Part shown: positions 46,001-58,000 of the stretch, one piece after another | Layout of the letters: each line of letters opens with the position of its first letter | Numbering within the stretch: the stretch's first letter is position 1 | Assembly: GCF_001625305.1 (NCBI RefSeq) | Contig: NW_017804076.1 | Coordinates: forward strand, 1,122,307 to 1,186,306 | Length of the DNA stretch: 64,000 nt | DNA from: Branchiostoma belcheri | Lineage: Eukaryota > Chordata > Leptocardii > Amphioxiformes > Branchiostomatidae | Reading direction: 5' to 3' | Translations under genes and position numbers: made by a program | Notes under the pieces: model-generated | The model's database searches: none | Seen by the model: only the letters and a program-made list of their open reading frames with translations | What the model was told of the DNA's origin: nothing

Positions 46001-49000
46001 ATGCACAGTTTGGGTGTTAACCTTGCTATGGTGTGTCTTTCTTGGCTGCCTGCAGCTTATATATTAGCCTCTACCAGGCTCCGGGAAGCGGCTGTAATTA
46101 AAGAGTAGAAACTGGCCAAAAAACAGATGATATGCTAGGGAAGTTTTCTCTTAAACTTTTCTCTTGGCGCGGACTCACTCCCATGGCATATCACCTGTCT
46201 GTTTGGCCGATTTCTACTCTTTCCAGCCGCTTCCCGAAACCTGGTAGAAGCTGCTTGTATATGACATGCATATGCATGCGCGTCGGTCGAGTCAGGATAC
46301 AACTGCATATCATTGTTGATTCTTGAAAGTTACTTGAAACACACCATTCTTGTGATTTTAGCCGTATTTGATATAGCCATTGGAAAAACATACAGCAAAA
46401 CGCCATTTGGGAAGTCTAGGAAAGTTTGGGATCCAATAGAGCTTTGTTTTCATCCGACCCGAGTAGCTGTGAGTCTGAACTCTGTCAATCCTCCAGACAA
46501 CAGACGTTTTCAGAGCATTGATTCACCAGGACCTTGGTCGCCTTCAAGGCTAAATAGTTCTTTGTACAGGCAAATACCCACTTATTGTAGCCTTGTACCC
46601 ATGGCAGTGAGAATGGCGCGGTGGCGAACTTGTAATTCGGTACATTGTGAGGTAGACTGTCGCTTTTGTTGGTCTACAGAATACTACTGCCAGCGATTTA
46701 GCATATTGAAGACACACTGCTGTATTTGGAGGCAAAAAGAGCGTTAGTATAATGCAGGCGTATGCACGTACAAGAAGCTGGCAAAGTGTCTTCTACATGT
46801 TTTATGTAAAAAAATTCAAAACATTTTTTTAAATAGTTCATATGTTTGATGTACGCAATTATATATAAAACCTTTTTTCCAAACGATTTAATTTTATGGT
46901 TGCCTACTTCAAGGCATTGTGACTGACTCCAGTACGGTCGCCAAAAAATGAGACCTTTGCTCATTTTTTTCTCCAAAACGAGAACGCCCAGTACAAATTG
47001 CCTGGCAAATCGTACAATGGATCCTACATTTTAGAGGTCAACATTTGGGTCAAAACAGTTGATTCTGACCGCCGTGGTTGACCTTGCATTGTGTCATATC
47101 CACCGACAATTTTGTAAGGAAAATTGCCCCTATTCAGCCCCTACTCAGTCATAAGTACCCACAAGACCTTCATACAGCTTTTTAAAAAGAAGGGTCATAG
47201 TGGTCAGTGGTGGCCAAAGCGGTTGAAATTGGACCCGGCGTACTTTGAACTTCTCTGTCCCGCCTCTATTCTTTCCGTGCAGGAATTCTGCTTGCCCCTT
47301 GCCCCCTTTTTTGGACCGGGATTGACCGGGGTAAATCGGAGCGTGGCCCTGGAAAGACCCTCGCGGTGCCGTGACGAAACCCGGGTCAGCCCTACCGTGT
47401 TGGTCGTCTGTAATTAACCGCCATTTCCCGCGCAATTACCCTCCCCACACCGCCTCTCACACAAAAGGACCGACACTTCAAAAATCCAGATCGAGTGCCC
47501 AGAAAAAAGAAAATGGGGGCCGTCTCACACCTCTGTGATGTCCGTATATCATCTGTAAACAACTTGCATCTGTCTCTTTTGAAGCCGGACTGACCAAAAG
47601 TGACCATATGCCCAGTCGTATATAGTTTTATTTTACCGCAAACAGCAATAAAATGGACGATAAAATTATCTTTCTGTCCGTTTGAAGCCGAACTGACCAA
47701 AAGTGACCATATGTGCAGTAGTAGACACTTTAAGTTTACTGTAAATAGAAATAAAATGGACGATAAAAAATTGACTTTCCACTGCTAAAGTTTAGCCTAA
47801 AGTGACAGTTCGATCGACCACGGCAAGAGCGTTTCTAACGTTTGAACCGCTGTTGAAGGATTTCGAAAATCTTTTGGGCAAACATTCGCTAATCCTCAGA
47901 AACGGCTGCACACAATAAACATGTTCTCACAAAGGGTCAATAGAGTGCACCTGTACACTTTCTTGCGCCAAAGAAAAATTTTAAAGATTATCAGTCCGGT
48001 AACTTCAAAAGTACGATCTATATTGTTTATGTCAACATTTAACAGGTGAAAAAAAATGTCAAAAATAGTTTTGCATACGTTTTTTGGGCGTGCCACATTT
48101 GTGAGAAAGTACATACTTCTCTTAGTGAAAGATCAAACGATTTGTTTATTAGTTGACATACATATGATATGGCCAAGAACGACCAATATCAATTGCCATC
48201 GAACAGAAAAAATGCAGATTTTTCAAAGTGAATATTCTAGTCACTTATCTTAAGTTGGAGCAACGCTATCCCAATTTATATCGACATTCATGGAGCAAAA
48301 ATGCGGAACATTGTGACGGAAAATGGTTATTGGTAGGATGGACTAATTTTTGGGGCACCATCCAGAAACTAAAATCTTGGTACTTGTTTCTGTACTATAC
48401 AGTATGAACTTTTCATGCCAACGTGCTAAAGTGGGGCAGTATATGTGTCAATATCATACAGAATACCTTATAAAGAATATTTCCAATTTTGCTACCCTGA
48501 GATTGCATTGGATGTCTTAAAATTAGAATCCTACTCTGGTCAACGCAAAAAATCTCCCCGCCCATGCATGTACATAAAACATTTCGTCCGCTCCCCACGA
48601 TCCTCTACCAGGCCAGGCTAGATAAAACATACTTGTACCCAGCGTGTTTTCAGTTTTCTCCCGCCACCATCTGCCGCCGACTTCTCTGCACGTGTGACGT
48701 GTGACGTTCCGACATGATTGAAGACGCAGAACGTTTTTGATGAAAATTGAAAGAGAAAACAACAACGTGGACTCACGTGGTCTCACACAGTGCGCACAGC
48801 TGCACACGTACAGTCAAAGGAACTGTTTTTCTTTTCCTTTCAGAATCATATTCAAAGAAAGATATAGAACAACTACCAGCACGCACCAAGCACTATAACA
48901 CATGAAAGTCCAGTATCATACATGTAACTCGTCAAACTGTTGAATGAATGACTCTGTATTGTAGATTATACATAGATCCTTTGCTGCCTATAGATGTATT

Positions 49001-52000
49001 TATTGTCATTGTATATATTCTATATGTTATTTTAGAATCCTAATGTTTTAAATGTTGCGGCATTGATTTTTATTAACATTTGACGGTATGTGATATGTTT
49101 ATGCAATTTGTAGAAATGGTTATTCTAGCAAAACTGTCAACAGCACAGAATTAGATTTTCCTGTCGGGCATCATAATTCACGAAATACGTACACCCTTTC
49201 TTGGATGACTAGAGACTAATTACAGAAATATCTTGCTCCGTATCTTCGAGTCAATCTTCCCATGCCCCCGTCTTTCCAAATGATAAGATAGTTCCCTTAA
49301 GAAATGCAGTCATGCAAAACTTCGATTCAACATATCGCGTGCGCGACCAACGTCTAACATAAAGGCTTAGTAAGCGAAAATCTTCGGTATTATCTTCGTA
49401 GCAACTAGGTGAAGGGACATTTCACCACACGTGCATGTGTGTAGGAAAGTAAATACATGCGAAGTAGATGTTTCATGTGGTCTTTTGTTCAATTCTGTTC
49501 AATTGCCAAAGACAGTTAGTCAAGCAACACTGGATATAATTTTGAAAAAAATCATTCTGAACTCATATCCAGTTGCTTGAGTATACTGTTTTTTGGTGTA
49601 TCTTATTACCTGGATGTCTAACCTTCCCCGACGTACTGTTCAACTGCATTACTAGTTTTCACTCAAACCTTCACAAATTAAATGTATACGATAAAACATT
49701 CAATGCAGCGTCAGAAATAATTTAGTATTTTTACAAAGACTCCTCGCTTTTCTGTCATAACAAAATGGCAACAAAGCCTTCCTGAGCCGACCAAGTTTAG
49801 ACCCTGTTTAAACCAGGTGCTACATTCAGGGAAATGTTGTTTTAGAGACTCTAGAAGTGTCGACCACGTGAAGCGAGTGTTTTGAAACGCACGCCAGGTG
49901 GGTTAAAAATAGCAGAACCATAAAGACCTGTGTTTTCAGTACACACACTTTACTTCAATGCTTTGCGGGCAGCAGTCAAATCTAAAATGGCACAAAAGTC
50001 AAACATAAAGTGATACATAATTGTGCTACGGAACAATGTGTCAATGGTTGGCGAAGGGGTGTTTTCACCTCAATCTATTTTTAAAGTGTAAAAAACAGCG
50101 CGAGAAAACACGAAAAAAATGACTAGATCATAGGCTTTGTGTATATAATGTGTGTACTGTGCTTTCAGTTGGTCCGACGATTTGTTTCAAAGTAAAAAGC
50201 AATCAGTATAAGGTAAGTCAGAAAAGTCTAAAAAAAATATTTGTTTATTTATTCGATTTCCATCATCGCATGACTTTGCAAAAAAGTAAGGAAGCACATT
50301 TCAAAGTAAATCTTTTTTTAAAATTATCATGGAAGTCCATCTGCGTTGATAGTTATCATAAAACTATCTCAAACTTTATTCCAACACAAAGAGTATAGAC
50401 AGGGGTCATATTTTCAACGACCAGTCGTCTTTTCAAACCTACGTTACGTTGTTATAAACTGAATAGTTCTTCCCCCAAACAAAATTATGATTTTATATGT
50501 AGTTTCTATTTACGATGTATTTTCATATATTTTGGTATATTGTTGAGGTACTATTACTACGCTGTCTGCTGAATATCATCTCAATCCCGTATATCCTCCA
50601 GACTGCAGCGGTCTAATTATTTTCCTCTCATTCCTGTTTGAAGTGTTCTCCATAATGTCCGTGTCCACCCGACTCAAAGCTGCAGGTTTCTCTGCCAGAT
50701 GGTAGCACCAGTGTCTGCTGCACGCTCTAATCTACACCCACAAAAGAGCTGTTCGATTGCCGCCTCCGCAACCCATACATCAACTTCAACACTTCGGACG
50801 CCCCAAAACTCATCTATCTTCCATTTCTACGCCGTTTGAGTTCTATGGACATATTTGGGGACCGGTCCTAGCCTCTAGCGGGCGTCGGGAGGCGGCTGGA
50901 AAGACTAGAAATTGGAAATAGAGGGAGATAACATGCCGGGGAGTTGGTCCGCTGGAGAGTACAGTTTGCCGCTGCTCTCTAGTACTCTCTAGTACTCTCC
51001 AGTGGACCAACTCTCCCGGCATGTTATTTCTCTCTATTTGGCCAATTTCTACTCTTTCCAGCCGCTTCCCGAAGCCTGGTAGAGGCTAGACCCTCCCCTG
51101 ATTTTTAATGGCTCAAGCGCGCGCCGCCTTTCTTTGTAAAGAGAAAAAACTGTGCCCTTTCTTTCTTCAGCTATTATTCCTCGTGCCGTTTCTTTCGAAC
51201 TGCTATATATCTCAATTGTATCCACATGTTGTATGAAACAACGTGCCGGCAGCGTTTTAGTGATTTCATGGTCTAAGGGCCGGGTTTTTTGTTGGAGTTT
51301 TTAGTTTGAGAATGGACACAGGTGCAGGATACATATCCTTTGTATTTTATGTGTGGTGAATTGTACGTTCGTTCAAAAGCCACGTAGTTTCTGAAGTAGA
51401 AAAAGCTGTCGTCCATGTTTTATTCCATGCGTAGCTCCTATGAATTTTCAAGATGCTCACGATTCTCAGGCTCTCATGTTTCCTTTCACCAGTTGTCTTT
51501 ATTGACTATTTCCCCCTTGAAAACGCCGCGAGTATATCACAAGTGGCAGCACTCCACTCGTGAGAGACCAACGCTCGAAAATCCTGGCGTATTTCCCGTG
51601 TTATTCGTTCCTTCGGTTCCGATCCGGTAGCCAGGGCACAGTGAGACATAGACACCACGTCCTATGGTCAGTTGGAAACAGAATTAGCAATATCCTGTCC
51701 ATTTTTCCCCCATTATGGACGCAATCACCTTAATCGACCTCTCGGCCTTAAGAGGGGTAGAGCAGGGGCCGTGTCCTTTCAGGCCGGTTCGGGATCCTAT
51801 TTCGCGTTTTTAACGCGTCAAAAGGGCGTCAATTGTCAGCTCAACAGGCAATTAGAGGCGTAAACGTGCTTAAAGAGAGCCTGTGAGTGGTGTGAAAGTT
51901 CCGAGTTTAGGAGCCCTTTTCTGTTGGATATTCGATCCCGAAGGCTTCAGTACTAGTCTGAATGGGGGCCTACCTTGGCATTCTTTTCCTGTGGAATATT

Positions 52001-55000
52001 TTTGCCGGTCTTCAGATTACCGCGCAGTAAACGGAACTGTCGTGCAACATGTGTGGCCGGATGAGAAAATCTGGTAACATTTTACACTACAGATACGGCA
52101 TACGGTAGGGAGCAGAATTCACCATCAAATAGTTAACGTTAATACAAGAAAGCTAAAAGAATATAATATAATAGAATGTTTTTGTCATCATAAAATCGCG
52201 TTCGGTTCTAATACAATGATTTTGAAGAACAAAAGATTTTTACCATACGTATTATGTATACCCACGATACATGATAATAATGCATCATTTCGCCTCACTG
52301 TCTTGTATTTACAAATCTAGGTTGGGTCTTTCTAGATTGAGAAAAAAATTCCTTATGTATTTTTTTTAGTAGACCAATTTTAATGTGACGTACTGTGAAC
52401 AATAGACGACTCAAATATCAAGAAATCAGAGACAGAGACGATACCATCTGGATTTTCCTCAACACCAGTGTGGAGACTGTTCGTAAAGATACTATAGAAC
52501 CACCTGCCGCTCATTTTAAAAATCTTACCGCCATCTCAGCGTACAGGAAATCATGAATAAATAAATAAAAGCTGCTTTTCTAAATTCTCTGACAGGAAAT
52601 CTTTATATATAAATATATATCAGCCTACCGGCCACTACACGAACTCCATTCTATACGCACACATTAAAATATGCGTAAATATTTCGTTTCTTCACTAGCT
52701 CGCGTATATCTTTACGCTTGGTAAGATATGGTAAGATTCAAAGGTAGGGATTTCGTGCAGTGTGGTCTCTCACACATAGCCTGGGTGCCATCCTCCATAG
52801 TTTACGGCCGTGATAGCCAGCGACATTAGGGAGCCCGCAGTAACTACGTAGGATGGCACCCTGGGTATCACACTATCACGGCAGCGAGTGGAACAAAAAC
52901 TACAGTTGTATATGGCGCCATGTCGTCTAGTCGCTAGTTGTTGGCATGATAAACCAGTGGGTACAAACTAGGTAAACCACATCATGTCCATCTGTCTGCC
53001 GCAGTAGGATTAACTCATGGACCGCACGGATTTAAATTTCCCTTTCATGATATCACCACAAACTACATTTGTGGATAAGTCCAGAATTCATCCCGACTTT
53101 TATTATACCCATTTTATTACTCCTAAATAAAATTTCCAGGACGTAGTATGCTCGGTGTCACGATATAATCTCCAAGCAGATATTTGCGTGACTGCAATAC
53201 GGCATCAAATCGGCAAGACAGTATCAAATTGGCCAGGCAGTAGGATGGCCAATGGTTAACACAGGCGGCCAGTATAGACTCCTTGCTCCAGAAATTCTGC
53301 TTGGTAGCCTCTACCACTAGTATCAGGCTTCGGGGGGCGGCTGGAAGGAGTAGAAATTGGCCAAATAGAGAGAGATAACATGCCGGGGCGGTTAACTCTA
53401 CTGTCTAGCGGACCAACTCCCCCGGCATGTTATCTCTCTCTATTTGGCCAATTTCTACTCTTTCCAGCCGCCTCCCGAAGCCTGGTAGAAGCTATCTGCT
53501 TGGCACCATAAGCACTAGGTGTTTGTTTCTAGGAATCGAACCCCCGTCGCGGATGACACTATGCATGGAAAGAGGAGACGAGTTTTCTAAATGGCTGCGG
53601 TTAAATTGAGTTGTCATGGGCCGTATGTGACAGGGGAGAGACAGTGTTCGATGTCAGCGTGCACAATAAAAAAAAACTGCAACCATGGTTCAAGAAATAA
53701 ATATCCAATGTTCTACTACAAAAGACAAGAGTAGATCTTACTATAGTACTGTGTGTAAAAAAAAAACATTGCTAGAAAACTTCACGACATTCCCTTTAAC
53801 GTCTGCTTGGAGCTTAAAATACCCTTTCAATAGAAAATCCCAACTAAGAAAGTCGCGAAGAATAGGCTATTACCAACAAAGGGACAAACTCAGGACCACA
53901 CGCGTGGCGTCTAAAAATACACCCATACTTTGTCTGAACTGAGTCCTGATATCTTTCGGTAAACTTTGGCTATACATACTCTTGCCCCCAACTTAACTTC
54001 ACTGTTTACTTCGTAGATTTAAATACTGTTAAGAACCGAGCAATGCCTCTTTTGGTTCGGTAAGTCTCGGCAAACTCCGTAATCCGAGTTGAGCCGAGGG
54101 AAGAAATTCTCGAATGTCCCCGAGTACTGTCTATGTTACCGCCAACCTGCTTACGGATTATTGTTTGAGCGTCTCGCTCCCACATAGAAGGATCTTTCGT
54201 GTTTATTTTGTTCCTCCGTTGCACATGATATGTCAACCTCAAGCAGATATTATGGTGGCTACAGTAGACAGTATCAATTTTGCAAGACAATATTATTGGC
54301 TGGGCAACATACAATATGGCTGGCGAAAAAAAAAACACGCCGAAAATAAACCAAAGCCTATACCTCCGCTTTGAGAGTATATTGTAAAACATTATAAAAC
54401 GTCGCATACGTATTACAAGAGTGACATCTGGTAGGATGTGGCCAATGTTGTACATTGTTGTTTGCTGGACGTTGGCAATATGTAATTGGCCATCAGTACA
54501 TGCACCTGCTATCTACAACATGTTAGTTTTCGTTTTGTAGTTGGTATTTAAAAAAAAAAACTGGCTTCAAAATTTTGAGTACATGAGAGACAATCACGGT
54601 GTCACCATATAGCGGCCATTCGCCTCTAGTAGCACCACACTTTACTTTAAGCAGATTACAGTGTCGTCACGTACTACGGCTTATACACCGATCTCCTGGC
54701 AAAGTCTCTATTGTGTCGGAGTAAAGCGCTTGTTGACATGTCTACTTGCAGAATTGTAGCGTGGAGGAAACAGCATTTTTGCGGCGCATTTTTCCCTTTT
54801 GAGTCCGTACTCTTGTTAAGTCAGCCGCTCTACGCTCGGTTCTTGAGGACCTTCGGTCTCCAAGGAGACGGATTACTTTAAATTCTTGTGCAGTGGCTAT
54901 GCAGGGAGGAGTGCTGGTCCTTGTAGATCGAGTCAGGGACAAGAGAAGCTCTCTGCAGTACACCGGTACGCAGCAAGGTGGCGTTTCATTTCAAAAGTAC

Positions 55001-58000
55001 CCCCGAATGTTAGCAACGAGCTCCTTGATGTGAGAAACAATTCACCAACGCTAACATTTTGTGTCATACGTCATTTTGGTGGTACGAAGATAGGGAATTT
55101 CCTCAAATCCTTTGTTGGATCCCTTATTTCTTCCTCCCTTCCCTCCTTTCTTTGCTGTTCTCACTGAAGAGTTGGTTCAAATTGTTCTCAGTTCAGTAGA
55201 ACGCCCCTAGCAGTTGATACCATTGCAGTATTTCGTGTAGCAACAAAGTCGCCTAAAGTCGTTAAGGAAATCTTAAGTTCAATCGGTTGCAATTTCTCCA
55301 GGTTTCCCGAATAAAAATGCTTCTGATCTCCTAAACCAGACCACCAGCTGCAGATTGATCTGACTCGCCCAGGAAATATTAAAGTTCTTCAAATGCTTCT
55401 TTTAAGAAAGTAGCCTCTACCAGGCTTCGTGAGACGGTTGGAAAGAGTAGAAATCGCTCAAATAGAGAGATAACATACCGAGGGAGTTGGTCCGCGAGAG
55501 AGTACAGTTTGCCGCACCCGAGTACTCTCTAGCGGAACAACTCCCTCAGCATGTTATCTCTCTGTTTTACCGATTTCTACTCTTTCCAGCCGCCTCCCGA
55601 AGCCTGGTAGAGGCTATTAAGAAAGGGGCCTTTTTTTAGTATAGTTGTTCGATTCAAAATGACCATCTGGCGGAATATAGGCCGCAAATTACACATTTCT
55701 GTGTGTGGAGACAATTCTCTGAGTTGAATCCTAACGGCATGATTATGGCTTTACTACGATGAAAAATTACGCATGAAATGTCCTCTCCATACACGCCCCC
55801 CTCCCCACGTGCACCAACCACATGTAATGTGCACATAATGCTCTTTTACGTGTCAAAAAATAACTGATAGGCGGTACTCCGCGAGTCAAAAAGGCTTAAT
55901 AATCCGCTTGAATGATTTACTTTCCATGAAATCCCCATCACACGCCTACATGAGTATTTGGAAGTCCTGCAGGTGCAGTAGAAAAAGTGTTCCCGCCTTG
56001 TGGAAAATCGCAAATTGTAGAGTTCCATGTGGACATTGTTTAGCGAGGTCGTGTAAGGGGGCCCTAAGAACTCTTGAACATATGTTGTTTAGGGGATTTG
56101 TCGCTACCGGATTCAAAGGTCGAGGCAGCTAGCACAAAAATGTCACAAAAATATTGAAAAAATATTGAAGCAGTTGCAATTTTTATGGCAGTTTTTCTGT
56201 TTTTTACGTTCAAAAAAAGTCAAGGTTCATATTGTGTGTGCATATGTCACAGCAGCAGAATTTGAACTACTCAACCGTTGAGTTCGTTAAGTTTCAAACG
56301 CATGGCTAGGATACGAAGTGAGTGTGTACTAGGCAACTAAATAGACATAGCTACAATTTGAGTCATAGCAGCAGAATTTGAACTACTCAACCGTTGGGTT
56401 CGTTAAGTTTCAAACGCATGATACGAAGTGAGTGTGTACTAGGCAATTAAATAGACACGGGTACAATTTGAGCCATAGCAGCAGAATTTGAACTACTCTA
56501 CCACTGGGTCCTATGTTTCTAACACATCGCACGATACTGAGTGAGTGTGTACTAGGCAACTATAGACATAGGCACAATAAGTGGCTTTCAACAAGGTACA
56601 GATATCACCGTACCTTGTGAATATCAACACCTGCCGCCTTATGATAAAGTGAACTTTGATTTCCACTGAGTAGGCGGACATGTTGACATCCACGTAGAAT
56701 ATTCGGTAGTGTGCCACACTACAAAAATGTACGCTGTACTATGAGATGCTATATTCGCTATCAACCGATATCACAACGCACGAACCATAAAAGAAATCTT
56801 ATAACAGTCGGAAGTTTGACGTATCACAGCGACAGCTAGGCTTCATTGATTTAAGCTGCCTTATGAATTTTTCATCGCCTGGGCTGATACAATGAGAGGC
56901 GGCAAACAGCGAGAGAGAACAGATTTACAACCAGTACTTTAGTAGTACAGCGGGAGAAAAAGCTAGTGGCATGGTGTTCCAGGGTATGGAAGGGATGTCG
57001 TGGATTAAGTACGCCGTTTCGGACGATTCTTCCTCGAGTGACAACAAGATGAGACCTACTGGCGATGTGGAAACGTTATCAGGATGTGTTACTGCTAGTC
57101 ATGTTTCTCCCGCTCTCCGCAGTGCTGCTGTAAAAGGCCTTACCGGCGGGAACAAAGCAGTTAATCGCGCGGAAGGTAAGGTATTAACTGGGTCAGGGAA
57201 ACACCAAAGCTGGCTGCTAAAAACGTTGCATGTTTTTCATTCTATATGTCTCACTCGTTGATGTATTTGCGATTGTGGTATATAAAGAGCTACGTACGTA
57301 CTTGGACAGTTTACGACCAAACGACCTGGCGTGTGAATATAGTTTTCTATATGCATAATGTAGGAGGAAATTACAAGGTCTAAGAAATGACCAACGGTTA
57401 TGAAAGCTACTCTCCAAACAGAGGTTCAGGCTTCGGCTTATTTTTGCGTGTTTTCAAGCGTTTTTATCGGGCTCTATTTTTTTGTACTGGTATATTTTTG
57501 GCGCCGGCCTAACTCGGGTGGAAAATGGTAACAGTCTGGCAAATGGATACTGCCTGGCCAATTTGACACTGTCTTTGCAGCCACCGAAAGATCTGCTTGG
57601 AGATAATACTAAAGAGACGCTCGTTTGGTGCTCAAGTCTGGACACGTATTGTGTCCTTTTATTTCTAGGTCTGATGTAGTAGTTATGGCGTATTGATGCA
57701 TTTTATTTCTCTGCTGCGAGCTTTTCCTAGTGGAGACGCCAACGTTTAGTTCCAGTAGGGTAAACGTGAACATTCTTCCTGTGTCGGCAGACATTTTCTG
57801 TCACGTGTACAGCTAGCGCAGTGTAGTAAGAAAATAAAGTCATAAAAAAAGTAGTTATCAAAATATTCCCAACTTAAAAGATAAGTTGAACAAACACTAA
57901 ACCTTAGCCCTGGACCTTAGACCTCATATAATACGAACGATAAACGTAGAATGCAACCATTCATGCTGTATAATCGGACACATGTGTCATCTTGTGTCTA

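Larger units (their letters stand above)
43122..56970 (+). other. Giant first intron of the BTB-BACK gene (first part)
   Basis: No coding exon recognised. It holds the four-copy palindromic element family, several local tandem duplications and a dispersed repeat, listed separately. Remaining blocks such as 45000-46000, 48000-50800 and 51100-52700 show nothing I can name; regulatory elements are likely but not visible by eye. Confidence 0.6.

Noticed and set aside
46313..46747. 144-codon plus-strand ORF
   Set aside because: No recognisable domain, begins at the edge of a palindromic element, and has no supporting splice sites.
47124..47435. Overlapping 97- and 96-codon ORFs on opposite strands
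   Set aside because: No recognisable protein in either; a conserved non-coding block is possible but not shown.
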